Below, piece by piece: positions 38,501 through 48,573 of a DNA stretch of 64,000 nt (position 1 is its first letter; each line of letters begins with the position of its first letter). The stretch is from assembly GCF_008831285.2 (NCBI RefSeq), contig NC_045146.1, forward strand, positions 16,423,149 to 16,487,148, written 5' to 3'. Under the pieces are notes generated by a model that worked only from the letters and a program-made list of their open reading frames with translations, had not been told where the DNA came from and made no database searches. Source of the DNA: Nymphaea colorata. Lineage: Eukaryota; Streptophyta; Magnoliopsida; Nymphaeales; Nymphaeaceae. The translations under genes were made by a program, and so were the position numbers.

Positions 38501-38690
38501 TCTTCCCCGCAGGAAGAAACGTGAAGCCATGGTTGGCGTGTGGTTCTAAAGTCTTAGCTAGCAATGGCTGTCTAAAATTTTGTGGGGTGTAGCATTATTG
38601 GTTAGGTTGGCAGGTTAGTGAGTGTTAATTTTTTGGATTGTAAATGTAAACGGTAACAGTGCGACACTCTCAAAATCTTGAAGGGAAGCG
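35546..38690. other. F-box 3' UTR and intergenic region
   Basis: The probable 3' UTR extends to about 35720, where AATGAATGAATACAATAGGC offers poly(A)-like signals. Beyond that no gene is recognised. Minus-strand 37142-36921 (73 codons) and plus-strand 37310-37630 (106 codons) are open but show no family motif. Base composition here is closer to 42-45% GC than the rest of the intergenic DNA, so an unrecognised gene relic cannot be excluded. Confidence 0.45.
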
Positions 38691-38704
38691 ACTTCCAGGA
38701 GGGC

Positions 38705-38854
38705 TGGGCATCGGGCCGGGCCGGGAAGGAGAGGGGAGAGGGAGAGAGAGTGAAGGAGTCGGGTTGGGCCGGCCTATCGGGCTCGGGCCAGGTTTTTCCC
38801 GGCTCGAACCCGGGTCTGATAGGACCGCTGTCGGGTCGCTCGGTCCGATGCCCA
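38705..38854. mobile_element. Small GC-rich element with perfect 10-bp inverted ends
   Basis: TGGGCATCGG at 38705-38714 is matched by its exact reverse complement CCGATGCCCA at 38845-38854. The 150-bp interior is rich in GGGCCGG and CGGGTC words, with no coding capacity. The CCGATGCCCA end also occurs in the repeat patch at about 13429. No target duplication is obvious, so its class is unknown. Confidence 0.45.
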
Positions 38855-38903
38855 TGCCTACTTCAGAGTTGGGCTCACTCTCTCTCTTTCTCTCTCCCTC
38901 TCT

Positions 38904-38904
38904 T

Positions 38905-38949
<45 letters not shown>
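38904..38949. repeat. Compound microsatellite (TC)n(TA)n
   Basis: A CT run (38904-38927) is followed by a TA run (38928-38949). It is the reverse-complement layout of the (TA)n(GA)n arrays at 4163 and 4782. Confidence 0.9.
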
Positions 38950-38954
38950 GTTTG

Positions 38955-40010
38955 AAATATTTTTTTAGGTGGAACCCAATTTGCTGCCCCTAATTCAAAA
39001 AAAAGGCGCTTGACGCTGAATTAATTTCTTTATAAGAACCACTTGTTCTTGGAGACTTGGGCGACTCACATTTCTTCCATCGTCTGTTTACAAGTGAAAA
39101 AGATTCGCGTCTAATCTTTTTGGAAGAAGATGGTTTCTGTGTGGTGCGCGTGGAATACGAACAGAGTCTTGACGTGATGATGTTGTTGCTTGAAGCCGCC
39201 TTGTTGAAGGGTTTTTTGTGCAACCACTGGATCATATTGAAAGATCATCTATGCGGTTCGTTGTCTTCTTGGCAACATCAACTACCTCCGCCTACCTTGA
39301 CCTAAACGGCTAAAAAAATCAATGACAGGTCGGTCTTGATGAAAGACTGTTTTGAAAGTGGCAGGTTTTTTTCTTCATAAAAGACAATTTTGAAAATAAT
39401 GTTTCGTTTTATTTAACATTTTTGCCAAGAATAGACAAGACGACCAATTTCTTTTTTATTCTATAAAGTTTTTCTTCAAATAACGATTTCGACTCAAAAT
39501 CCCATAGTTCAATCTTAGGTTCTCGACTGATTTTTCTCAAGTGGTAGGATGTGACCTTCGTGGCATGTCTGAAACTGTGAAAATGCATACTTTTATTATT
39601 TGGAAGAACATGTGTGTTATGTAGAGCTTTTCGAACCTGGAATGTCATCTTGTTATATGGTTCCTTTTGTGAAATAAAACTTAAGAAATCACGAGCTGCG
39701 ACTAAAGAATTTAAGCAAATACTTTCGTTTAAGAGTGCAGCAGTTTTTCTTTATAATCGCGTATAAAACGACAATTAACTTTGTTTATATTCAACTTACC
39801 ATGAAAATATGTTGGTTGTTATCATTTCACAACTTTTGACACGAAAACTGAGATGTACTAACGATGCAAAAGACGCGGACGAATATGTGAAACCCATTGG
39901 CTGGTCCACAAGGTATGGGAAATCTGCAGCAAACATTTGTCCCAATCAACGTTCAGCGCACCAAGCTTGACAAGAACAATATGAAAAAGTTTAGGGTTGA
40001 TACTTGATTT
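38955..40010. other. Intergenic, no gene recognised
   Basis: AT-rich sequence with short open frames only (up to about 82 codons). No family motif, RNA gene or bounded repeat was seen. Confidence 0.5.
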
Positions 40011-40014
40011 ATGG

Positions 40015-40388
40015 TGTAGTACCTCACTTTGAGAAGTTTGGTCTCATATCTAAAATTGAGAGAAATCTCGAATGGCTTATAATTACATTGAAACAGAAAC
40101 TTTTAGGGGGCGAGTTGGGATCTGTCAGTCGAGTTGTTACAGTGGTATCAGAGTTAGTTCAATACTCTGGTTTGGAGTTCTACACATGCGGACATGTGTA
40201 TCCTAAGGAGGTAGATTGTAACGCTCTATTTTGAAAAATTTAGTCATGTATTTAAGATTGAGAGAAATGTTAAGGAGTTTATAAATGAGGTTGTTAAGTG
40301 ATTGACTATTATGATTTTCAGCCCTTTTAGAGTAAAAACAAAAACTGTTAGAGGGTAGGTTAAGATCCATCAGCTGGGTCGTTATTCA
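40015..40388 (+). mobile_element. TRIM-like mini LTR retrotransposon (374 bp)
   Basis: Two diverged direct repeats (40015-40141 and 40217-40388), both starting TGTA and ending in CA, enclose only about 75 bp. Both contain ATTGAGAGAAAT and a GGG-rich segment followed by GATC(T/C)(G/A)TCAG near the 3' end. Directly after the left repeat is TGGTATCAGAG (40143-40153), the primer-binding site complementary to initiator Met tRNA. Directly before the right repeat is purine-rich AAGGAGGTAGA, a polypurine-tract candidate. The right repeat carries about 40 extra bases. There is no coding capacity, as expected for a terminal-repeat retrotransposon in miniature. No clean target duplication remains, so it is old. 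Confidence 0.7.
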
Positions 40389-42350
40389 TGGTTTTCAACT
40401 TGATACCTTTCATATACAATGCGAAGCTTCTAGACTAATGCCTTTTATTAGGTGGACATACGTTGTACTTGCATGATATGACTTTGAGAAACTATAAATT
40501 TGCAAATATCTTAAGCTATTTAGAAGCTCATTTGGATTTAAAAATCACTTTAGGCTTCCAAAACATGGCGCTTGAAGATCATTCTGTTCCCCTTCTAGAA
40601 AGTAATGAATTCACAACAAAGAAATGCATGTATTACAAATGACTGCCTATTTGAAATATGATCTTAAAAACAGGAAGCGATTGAGAAAAACAATTCCATG
40701 AAGCACTTCTGGTCGCATTCAAATGTTATTCCATGTATTGCCCAAATGCTATTAAGAAAACAGGATTTTCTTGCTTTCTCAAAAGTGTGGATTTTATTTA
40801 TCAAAATAATTTTCTCTTGGTTCTTAAAAATATCTCTGCTCTGCGTGCGAGTTCTGCAAACTGCAAGTCTTCGTTCAAAAAGGCAAAGAATGTTTGGTGG
40901 GTCAATACCAGACTTAACGTGCTTCGTCTGTTCTAAAGCTTGCTTTGGAAAATTGAGCACCCAGGGTCAGTGGGAGAATTCGTGATGCAGGAGACTCGTC
41001 GAGTCTTCTTCTTCTTTTGTATGCAGATGACCAGCAATGCTATCAGTATCGGCATGAAAAGCATATCTTTTTTGAAAGCACAGAGAATCCGCTTTTCACT
41101 CTGTCTCATCGTATGAGATGAGCAGAGCTGAATCCCTCTATTCTCGTTATTAATGCAAACAAAGTAAGAACTACTTCTTTCTCTCTCTGATTGCGATGAC
41201 CAAAACTTTTCAAGGGAATTCTTTTTCCCTAGTGAGCAGGAGGAAAATCTTACCACTTTGAATAAAGATTGAACTTCTTATACTTTGGCAACCAACCGTA
41301 AAAATTTGTTATTGGGATAAATTCATAAAACACTATATCGCGTTGTTGTATAACCTTTCATAAATTTGCCTTAATCTTTTATATTGGTTCATGAAACAAT
41401 AACACTTGTTACAATGGGGCCATTTGAGAATAGTAATAGTGTGTTATTGTTGTATACATCTGTCCTAAAAAGTAGAAAAGATTAATGAAACACATTTTAA
41501 ACTATTCGACTAATCTAACCAATTTTTTAGTTAGATGCATGAGACAGTAACATAACGTTATTATTTCCAAACAGTCCCTTAAAATTAAAATTTAAGATTG
41601 TGTTATTGTAAGCAGTGGGCTGGTGCAACGTGAGGAAAGACACGAAGTGATGTCTCTCTTTTTGCAGCTTCATATGGCAGGCGTCCCAAGAATAACAATT
41701 AAACAAAAAAAATCAGATAACCATGATTAAAATTTCAAAAAAAAAAAAGCCAAGATTATGTGTGCACACAATTGTTAACAAAAAGTGACTCATTCCCTTG
41801 TCAGTACACAAATGGAGAAAGTAAGAGTAAAGAAGAGGCATTTATTGAAAGTTGGGATATTGAAATAATTTAAAAGAACGGCCCACTTAGAAGATGCCAA
41901 TATTAAAATCCACTTGTACACAAGCCTTGATAGATCTCATTTCGGTTTGTAAAACATAAAAGGAGAGACTAAGTCTAATCCATGTCACCTTATGCTATGA
42001 ACCACAGTGATAAAAGAAAGAAGGAGAAACTTCGGCCTCTTCGGGTATTCCCCTCCCCAACCCATGTTATCTTATTAAAGCCATCCAACAATGGGGCCCT
42101 CAATCCAATTGAGGGCACTGACAGCTTTGACAGCAACTCATGGTGTGGTGAAGTTGTTATCTCTCAATGAAGGCATGGTGGTTGCATTCATTAGAAAATA
42201 TGGCCTCAGAGTGACCTGATCCCTTGTCTCATTTAGGGGTTTAATAAATGAATGCCCTAAGGATGATTTCAAAGAAAATACTTTAAAGCAGAACCCAAAT
42301 ATTTTAATTTTGGTCTACACGAGCCGTTTATGTGGTTTCTTTCTTGCATC
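40389..42350. other. Intergenic, no gene recognised
   Basis: AT-rich sequence with poly-A tracts (41738-41749). Frames such as 40698-40985 (plus) and 40960-40664 (minus) overlap each other and show no family features. Confidence 0.45.
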
Positions 42351-42353
42351 AAA

Positions 42354-42492
42354 ATGAAAGTCAAACACCCTGAGCTCAAAACCGAAGGGTTGTTTGCCAG
42401 TTGGAACACTCTGTACACGAGTCATCATAATGAAAGTCAAACATCCTGAGCTCAAAACCGAAGGACTGTTTGGCAGTTGGAACACTATGTGA
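42354..42492. repeat. Tandem duplication, 76-bp period
   Basis: The block beginning ATGAAAGTCAAACA at 42354 is repeated at 42430 and remains about 90% identical for some 60 bases (shared core CTGAGCTCAAAACCGAAGG). This is a simple local duplication without coding significance. Confidence 0.85.
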
Positions 42493-42645
42493 ATTTTTTT
42501 TGAATCCAGTAAAATTAGGACTAAGTTAAGGCAGATTCATTGAACACTCTGTGAGTGTTCCATTTATTAAACAACCCTAAGAGATTCATTCGTTGCACAA
42601 ATGAAAGTAAATAAAACCAACCACTTAGAGGTAGAGGAAACATAA

Positions 42646-42795
42646 GTGTTTCACATGCAACACTTATGTAATGATAAGAATATTCTCACTACTAGGTTGT
42701 TAATATAGAACCGCAACATTGTTATTGTTGTCAAACACCATTTTAGTTCTACTAGGTTGTTAATGTAATGATCATAATATTCTCACTACTCAAAT
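42646..42795. repeat. Local rearranged duplication
   Basis: ATATTCTCACTACT occurs near 42670 and again near 42775, and CTACTAGGTTGTTAAT occurs near 42688 and 42747, with TAATGAT beside each ATATTCTC copy. The order of blocks differs between copies, suggesting duplication followed by deletion. Confidence 0.6.
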
Positions 42796-43027
42796 AAAAT
42801 GGTCTCCCCGGCATTTCACATCAGAACAACTCAAATGAAAAGGTCACATAGTTATGAGCCATAAAACGGTAAAGCAAGTGATAATTTCTACTTGTCTATC
42901 ATCACATGCACTTGTGTACTAAACCACCGGCTAAGTTGTGCCAAGGAAACACCATGACTATTGAATTTTTCTTATCTTTATAGTTTTTTCTTTGCTCTAA
43001 AAAATCGATGCTTGCTCGTGTGCACAA

Positions 43028-43077
43028 AATAATGCAATTTATATATGCCAGTAATAATGCAATTTATATATGCCAGT
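43028..43077. repeat. Perfect 25-bp tandem duplication
   Basis: The 25-bp unit starting AATAATGCAATTTATATATG occurs at 43028-43052 and immediately again at 43053-43077 without a difference, implying a recent event. Confidence 0.9.
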
Positions 43078-44480
43078 GGGCTCGTCCACAAATTAAGACC
43101 TGTTTTGGCTTTTATAGGAAATTAATGCTTGTGGGACTCAAATCTTCAACCCCTAGACTAAAACGTAAAGAATTAATGTCTCGAATTTTTCTGGCTCTGC
43201 CACTTATGCTACGATTGTTAAGGTCAAGGGTGCGAAATTTAAACACGGCCAAATGAGATTGTTAATAGTTATATATATATATATATATCACTATCTTATG
43301 TCCTCAATTTGCCTCAAAACGTGACAAAGATAACATTGTAATTAACCCATAGGTGCAATTGAAAATGATCTGAAGGTTGCTCTTCTATTTCATGAAGTTG
43401 AATAGAAAAGGATGCTTGGATTAGAAATTAGAACAACTTTGTGAATGCATCCAAGTTGATGTGGACATGCATTTTCAAATTTCAAGATGAAATCCTTGCG
43501 TTAGAAATTAAGCAAAGTTCTGTGACGTTTTTTGTGGCAAGGACGAGCTTGGATGTTTTAATAATGAGGAACGCCTGACCTAACAAACATTGGATGAAAT
43601 CAGTAATCCTAACATACTTAGTTAAGGTTTATTTGGGCAGTAAATAAGTTTTTAAAGTTGGTAAATAACAACTAATTAACTTTGCATATTGAACTAAATC
43701 AACAACTGAAACCATTTTCAAGTACATTTCTTAACTCGTTTTTTTTATGAACCACTTTTAGTTTCAACTGAGTAATATTAGTTTTATTATTTTTTCACAC
43801 TACAAAAATTTTGATGCGATTTTCAGTTATAATATAAACCGTACGTGCATTTTCTAGAATGTGATCACAGTCAGGTGTGTGGTAAATGCTAACCGAAAAA
43901 TGCAAGCGGCCTTTATACACATCTACGATGATAGACAAAATATTAATTTTGACATTGACTTTATAGATATATTAAATATAACCCACCTTCTTAACAGATC
44001 ATGAAGGTAGTATTTTTTCTACCAACATCATATAAACTAATTTATCTGTCTCCGTAATTATCACAAATAATATTTCCGAAAAAAATGAAGAACAAAGGTT
44101 GGCCATTGCTGTCATTTTCTACTAATGGACAGGCATGCATGTGGAGAGAATGAATGATTTCACTCCCCACAAGAACCTGTGGGTTTGGTTCCAAACCGTG
44201 GCGCATGGCAAAGGCAATGGCGTGCAAGGTTTGAATTATTTGCTGTTCCGACGTCCACAGCAGTCGTTATCATCATCGTCACCCGCACCGCACAAGGGGT
44301 TGTCCTTGTCCCACCTCCATACTTCATGCATAATTTTTGGCAACCCAATAATTTGCGAGGTGCAGATCAAGGTCCAGACTGGAGAATAAAATTCTCTGTA
44401 GCAATCCGTCCTTCCCAACGTCTCCTATGCAGCTTGATGTGATGTATTGGGCTGCATCTCCAAGCCATCCAGAACGAACG
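43078..44480. other. Intergenic, no gene recognised
   Basis: AT-rich sequence with a short TA run at 43271-43289. Overlapping frames on both strands at 44135-44442 are slightly longer than background but share no known motif. Confidence 0.45.
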
Positions 44481-44496
44481 GTTGAAAAAATAAGAA

Positions 44497-44580
44497 AACG
44501 AGTTGAGTCGAGTTTGAATGAGTCGAGTTTGAATGAGTTGCGAGTTCAAGTCGAGCTCGAGTGGGTTTGACTCGTTGAAC
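44497..44580. repeat. GAGTCGAGTTTGAAT tandem units
   Basis: A 15-bp unit GAGTCGAGTTTGAAT is present twice in tandem, followed by degenerate GAGTTCAAGTCGAGCTCGAG. It belongs to the same word family as 3117-3500 and 45856-46336. Confidence 0.7.
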
Positions 44581-45020
44581 GTCCCTACCTGCAAGGAGCT
44601 TTGACGGCTCTTCTCCCGTCATCGTTGATAGGGTAGAGTTCGCCCGAACTGCCAGGTAGTGTCGAACCTGCCGGTGTCAACAAGGGGATCAGCACATTAG
44701 ACCACTTTGATAAGAGATGAAAACTACATGATAAGTTTGTTTTCCAAAGTGATTTGAACAAAATATGAGCATCATTGTCTACGTTTATTTATATAAATCA
44801 TGTTTTATTTCAATTTATTTTTATACAAAAAGCAATATTTTCTACTCTCGAAATTTTGATGCTATAAGAATTATTCATTTTTTATTATTAAAATATTATT
44901 AAAGTATAAAACAAATTGACTAACTTAATCTATGGTTCTTAAAAAATCACTCTTAAGATGTAGTGTTAGATTACAGAAAAAAATACTTTAATATTTAATT
45001 TTAATGAGTTCGGTTTTTTA

Positions 45021-45024
<4 letters not shown>

Positions 45025-45064
<40 letters not shown>
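45025..45064. repeat. (AT)20 microsatellite
   Basis: An uninterrupted AT run in AT-rich intergenic DNA. Confidence 0.95.
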
Positions 45065-45068
<4 letters not shown>

Positions 45069-45855
45069 AAGAAAGTGTTTGTGGGATTGTGTGCGTTGCT
45101 CTTCCTTGCTGTAGGTAAACCTCAGGACAAAGGACCGGGATAATTAGGTGGTTCATAAACGAATGTCAATGGACTGGTTTCTAATTAGATGTACCTTTTA
45201 CAATGTAGGATTTATTGGATGTCCACATATTGAGATTAGAGTTTGTATGCAAATGTAAATGTAGAAAAGTTTATACCAGATCCCAATTTGAATTCCAAAT
45301 TTAAAATCTGAATAGCCAATTTGAATCAGACTTAAATTCACAACTGAATCCAAATATGACTTTTACATATGCAACTGAATCCAACCCATGTTATTACAAA
45401 TAGAACACAAACTTTCAAAATGTGTGAATATTCGATATAAGATATTTATTTAAAATTAAATACGAATGAACATAAACAGATATTTATTTAACACCAAATC
45501 TGATTGGACGTCATCTTATAAATCCAAATCTGATACGATTTCTCAAGCAGATATGAAGTTTCTTTCGTATATTACGCTTTTGAATTCCAAGTCAACTGGA
45601 TTTCCAATCCTAATATGATCCACCACATCCCTACCTGTCTACATATACATTAACACTCCTCAATGCCTGCCACCCCTTCTTGAGTGTGCCTGGACCCCTA
45701 GAGTTTAGACAACCAACCTGAAATTTTGGTTTTTAGATTGGATCTAAGTTAATAAAGTTAGATTTTTAGATTGGATCTACGTTAACATAATCTTTTTTTT
45801 TTTTTTTTTTACACATGATGTTCATGAATTTTTTTACCAATCATATACATTTGAG

Positions 45856-46336
45856 TAGGGGTGAACACCAACTGAGTCGAGCTCGAGTTCAGTCAGCTCA
45901 AGCTCGGCTTGAGCTCGAGAATAGCTCAACGGAAGCAGCTCGAGCTCGACTTGGCAGTTATGTGTTGAGTTTGAGTTCGAGCTTGACTTGGCAGTTATGT
46001 GTTGAGTCCGAGTTCGAGCTCGACTTGATTAAGGTTCGACAAACTCGTTTGAATAGAATTGATATTCATCATTACGTGATGAGCTTGACTCGATTAAGGC
46101 TCGACAAACTCGTTTAAATAAAATTGATATTCATCGTCACGTGTTGAACTCGAGTTTGACTCGATTAAAGCTCGAGCTCAACTCGGCAGTTACGTGTTGA
46201 ACTCGAACTCAACTCAATTGTTTGAAAGAGTGACTCATGAACTCGAGCTCGACTCGTTAAACAAATGACTCGGCTCGAACTTGTTCACGAGCTGAGCTTT
46301 AATGAGTCGAGTAGCTTGACTCGTTATTCACCCCTA
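45856..46336. mobile_element. hAT-like MITE built of GAGCTCGA-type repeats
   Basis: A 481-bp block begins TAGGGGTGAA and ends in the inverse TTCACCCCTA. The flanking 8-mers CATTTGAG and GATTCGAG match at 6 of 8 positions, consistent with an aged 8-bp target duplication as made by hAT elements. The interior consists of degenerate CTCGAGCTCGA, GACTCGATTAA and ACGTGTTGA repeats, including a tandemly repeated segment around GGCAGTTATGTGTTGAGT (about 45952 and 45990). There is no coding capacity. Confidence 0.65.
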
Positions 46337-48040
46337 GATTCGAGTGCGCCTTAAGACAATAGAGGGCCGTCCACGAGAACGGTTTCTTCAATATCTTTGG
46401 AGTCCAACCTCCAATTATGGGCCTTCTAGTCCCTCATCATCTTCCTGGCCTCCAAAAAAAGATCTCCGGCCAGAATCAAGGCGTACGCAGTTTCCCCGAT
46501 TGGTTTCTACCGTTCAACAGCTCCGGCGGCCACCAAGATTCAGAAACCCTAATTTCCGGTTGGAATTCTGTCGAGGCATCATGGATGTCTCTCCACATTA
46601 GGGACAATTTTATGCCAAATCAAGTTACTTGCATGCAAAAAATTCCCTCCTTATTGTTTAAAACATATTTATGTATAGTATTCAGCTCTATAGTTTTTTA
46701 TGTACAAATACATATGCAAATGTTTTATTGTTGTCAGTATTGAACACTTAATAGTTAGAGCTTCCGTTTTTCAAGAGATTAACAGTCTAAACGAATCTAC
46801 GGTTATTCTGTTTAACATAAGCTTTTAAATAATGAGTTATGTGGGGTGTATTTTCCACCTATCTACGCCTCTGCAGTGGCTTAGCAACATGGTGACAGGT
46901 ATGGACAGTTGTTTACACTAGTCTCTTAAAAGTTCTTTATTTTTAAATAAAAATCTTAAATATTTATCTTGATATATATATATATATATATATATAAAAG
47001 TGCTCTATATTTGAGTATTTTTAAACAAGTGCATCTCTAACCAATTTTTTGGACTCCACGACTGCACCGTTGATGTGTAGTCATCTCCATCTCTTCCAGT
47101 CTATGCAGAGACATTGTGAGTTCATCATGAATTATGGAGACCTTTATAAATGTGGTGAAATGATGGAATACATCAAGTGGGCATGATCAAACACACACAG
47201 ATTGCATCGGGTGGTGTGCTGTGAGGATTTATCCTTTTAAGCCTCCATACACATTTGTTAAAGACTGTGTATTCTTGTTATGTAACACGTTGTGACTTTA
47301 TGTCAAACGTTAAATTGTTCAATTTTAAAACAATATCCATAATAACACAATGTTTTAGAAAGCAATAACTTTGTATTGTTGGAACAAGTGTTTTTCGAAC
47401 ATTCATTTTTAGAATACAGCGTTATTCTTGTCAAATAGCTCCGTGCCATAAATTAGAAAATAGACTTTACTGTTCCTAATTTTCTTAAAACAAGCCAGCC
47501 TCTTTTATTAAATGGATTTACTTTCAAAATGCCATCACCATTTGTTCGTTTCGATGATAAAAAAATGAATTTGATAAGAATTTATTTTTGACAAGACCTT
47601 AAAAAAAGAAGTGAATAATCTGGCAACCCCGCGTGATTAAAAAAAAATTCTCATCGTATCACAAAAGCAAAGTTTTTCAAGATTATTGAACAAATCAATT
47701 TTTTAAAAAACTAGTTTTCATAAAATTCGAGTTCATCACCCAAACGCTACCAAGTCAAGCGAGGTGGTGCAATGATATAAATATTTGTTCATCCTTTGAA
47801 AAATTGTCGAACGATGAGGTGAGGCGATACTAGATTTCGGTGCGTATCACAAATTCCACAAACTTATTTTGAATAAAAACCTTGACATCCGCCCGCTGAT
47901 CTACGTGATGAACGGTGGACATTGAAAATCACCATTAAATGGTGAGATGCAGTATCACCTGGCTGGAGACGTAGACCCCCCGCCCTTTCTCCTCGTTCAG
48001 TCTCTTAAGCGCCGACCCGCCTTTTCTTTCTCCATTTCGA
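46337..48040. other. Intergenic, no gene recognised
   Basis: At 46340-46600 is a slightly GC-richer patch ending in GAAACCCTAATTTCCGG, reminiscent of a plant leader or gene-start region, but I recognise no protein. An (AT)12 run lies at 46972-46996. The rest up to the PNPase leader is AT-rich without features. Confidence 0.45.
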
Positions 48041-48061
48041 GAGAGAGTGAGAGTGAACCAA

Positions 48062-48157
48062 ATGATGTCGCGGGAAGGAAGCACGTTTCACGTTTCGTTC
48101 TCTGAGAGAATCATTGCCATCGACGTCGTCCGCCTTCCTCTCGAGGAGTTCCGATGA
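48062..48157 (+). CDS. Possible 31-codon upstream ORF in PNPase leader
   Basis: A frame begins ATGATG at 48062 and ends TGA at 48157, coding for 31 aa that contain STFHVSFSERIIAIDVVRLP. It lies about 420 bases before the PNPase ATG, beside CT-rich and CTAGGGTTTTC sequence that looks like a leader. A GTAGGT at about 48240 and TTTCAG before 48501 could form a leader intron. Whether it is in the transcript, translated, or coincidental cannot be told from the sequence. Confidence 0.3.
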   Translation: MMSREGSTFHVSFSERIIAIDVVRLPLEEFR

Positions 48158-48573
48158 AGCCGCCTTTCGTGTTTGCGTCAAAGGCACGAGAACTTCTTCC
48201 TATTCCTAGGGTTTTCTTCTTCTTCTTCTCTTTCTCCCCGTAGGTTTTTCCATTTTCGGTTCCCCCTGAACCTCCTGTTCTACTTGGCATGCTCTCCTGT
48301 TCTTTTTTTTTTTATGTTCATTTTGAGGAGAGTATGTTAGAGAATCAGGGTTTCTGCTTCTTTGATTCTTTTGGCGGCTCCGCTTTAGGTGAATTGCCCT
48401 TTCAGTTAAATTGATTGTTGGTAGGATGTTTGTTTGAAGGTTTTCTTAGGAGGGTGGGTTCGAAAAACTAACCGCGTGTATTGGCTTGCTGTGCTTTCAG
48501 TATAATCAGAAACGGCTGTAGTAGCTATTAGAGTGATCCTTGAGTCCTGACTGTGGAAAGAGGACGTGCAGAG

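Noticed and set aside
43028-43077. CRISPR-like short repeats
   Set aside because: Only two adjacent copies without spacers, in plant nuclear DNA; it is a simple tandem duplication.
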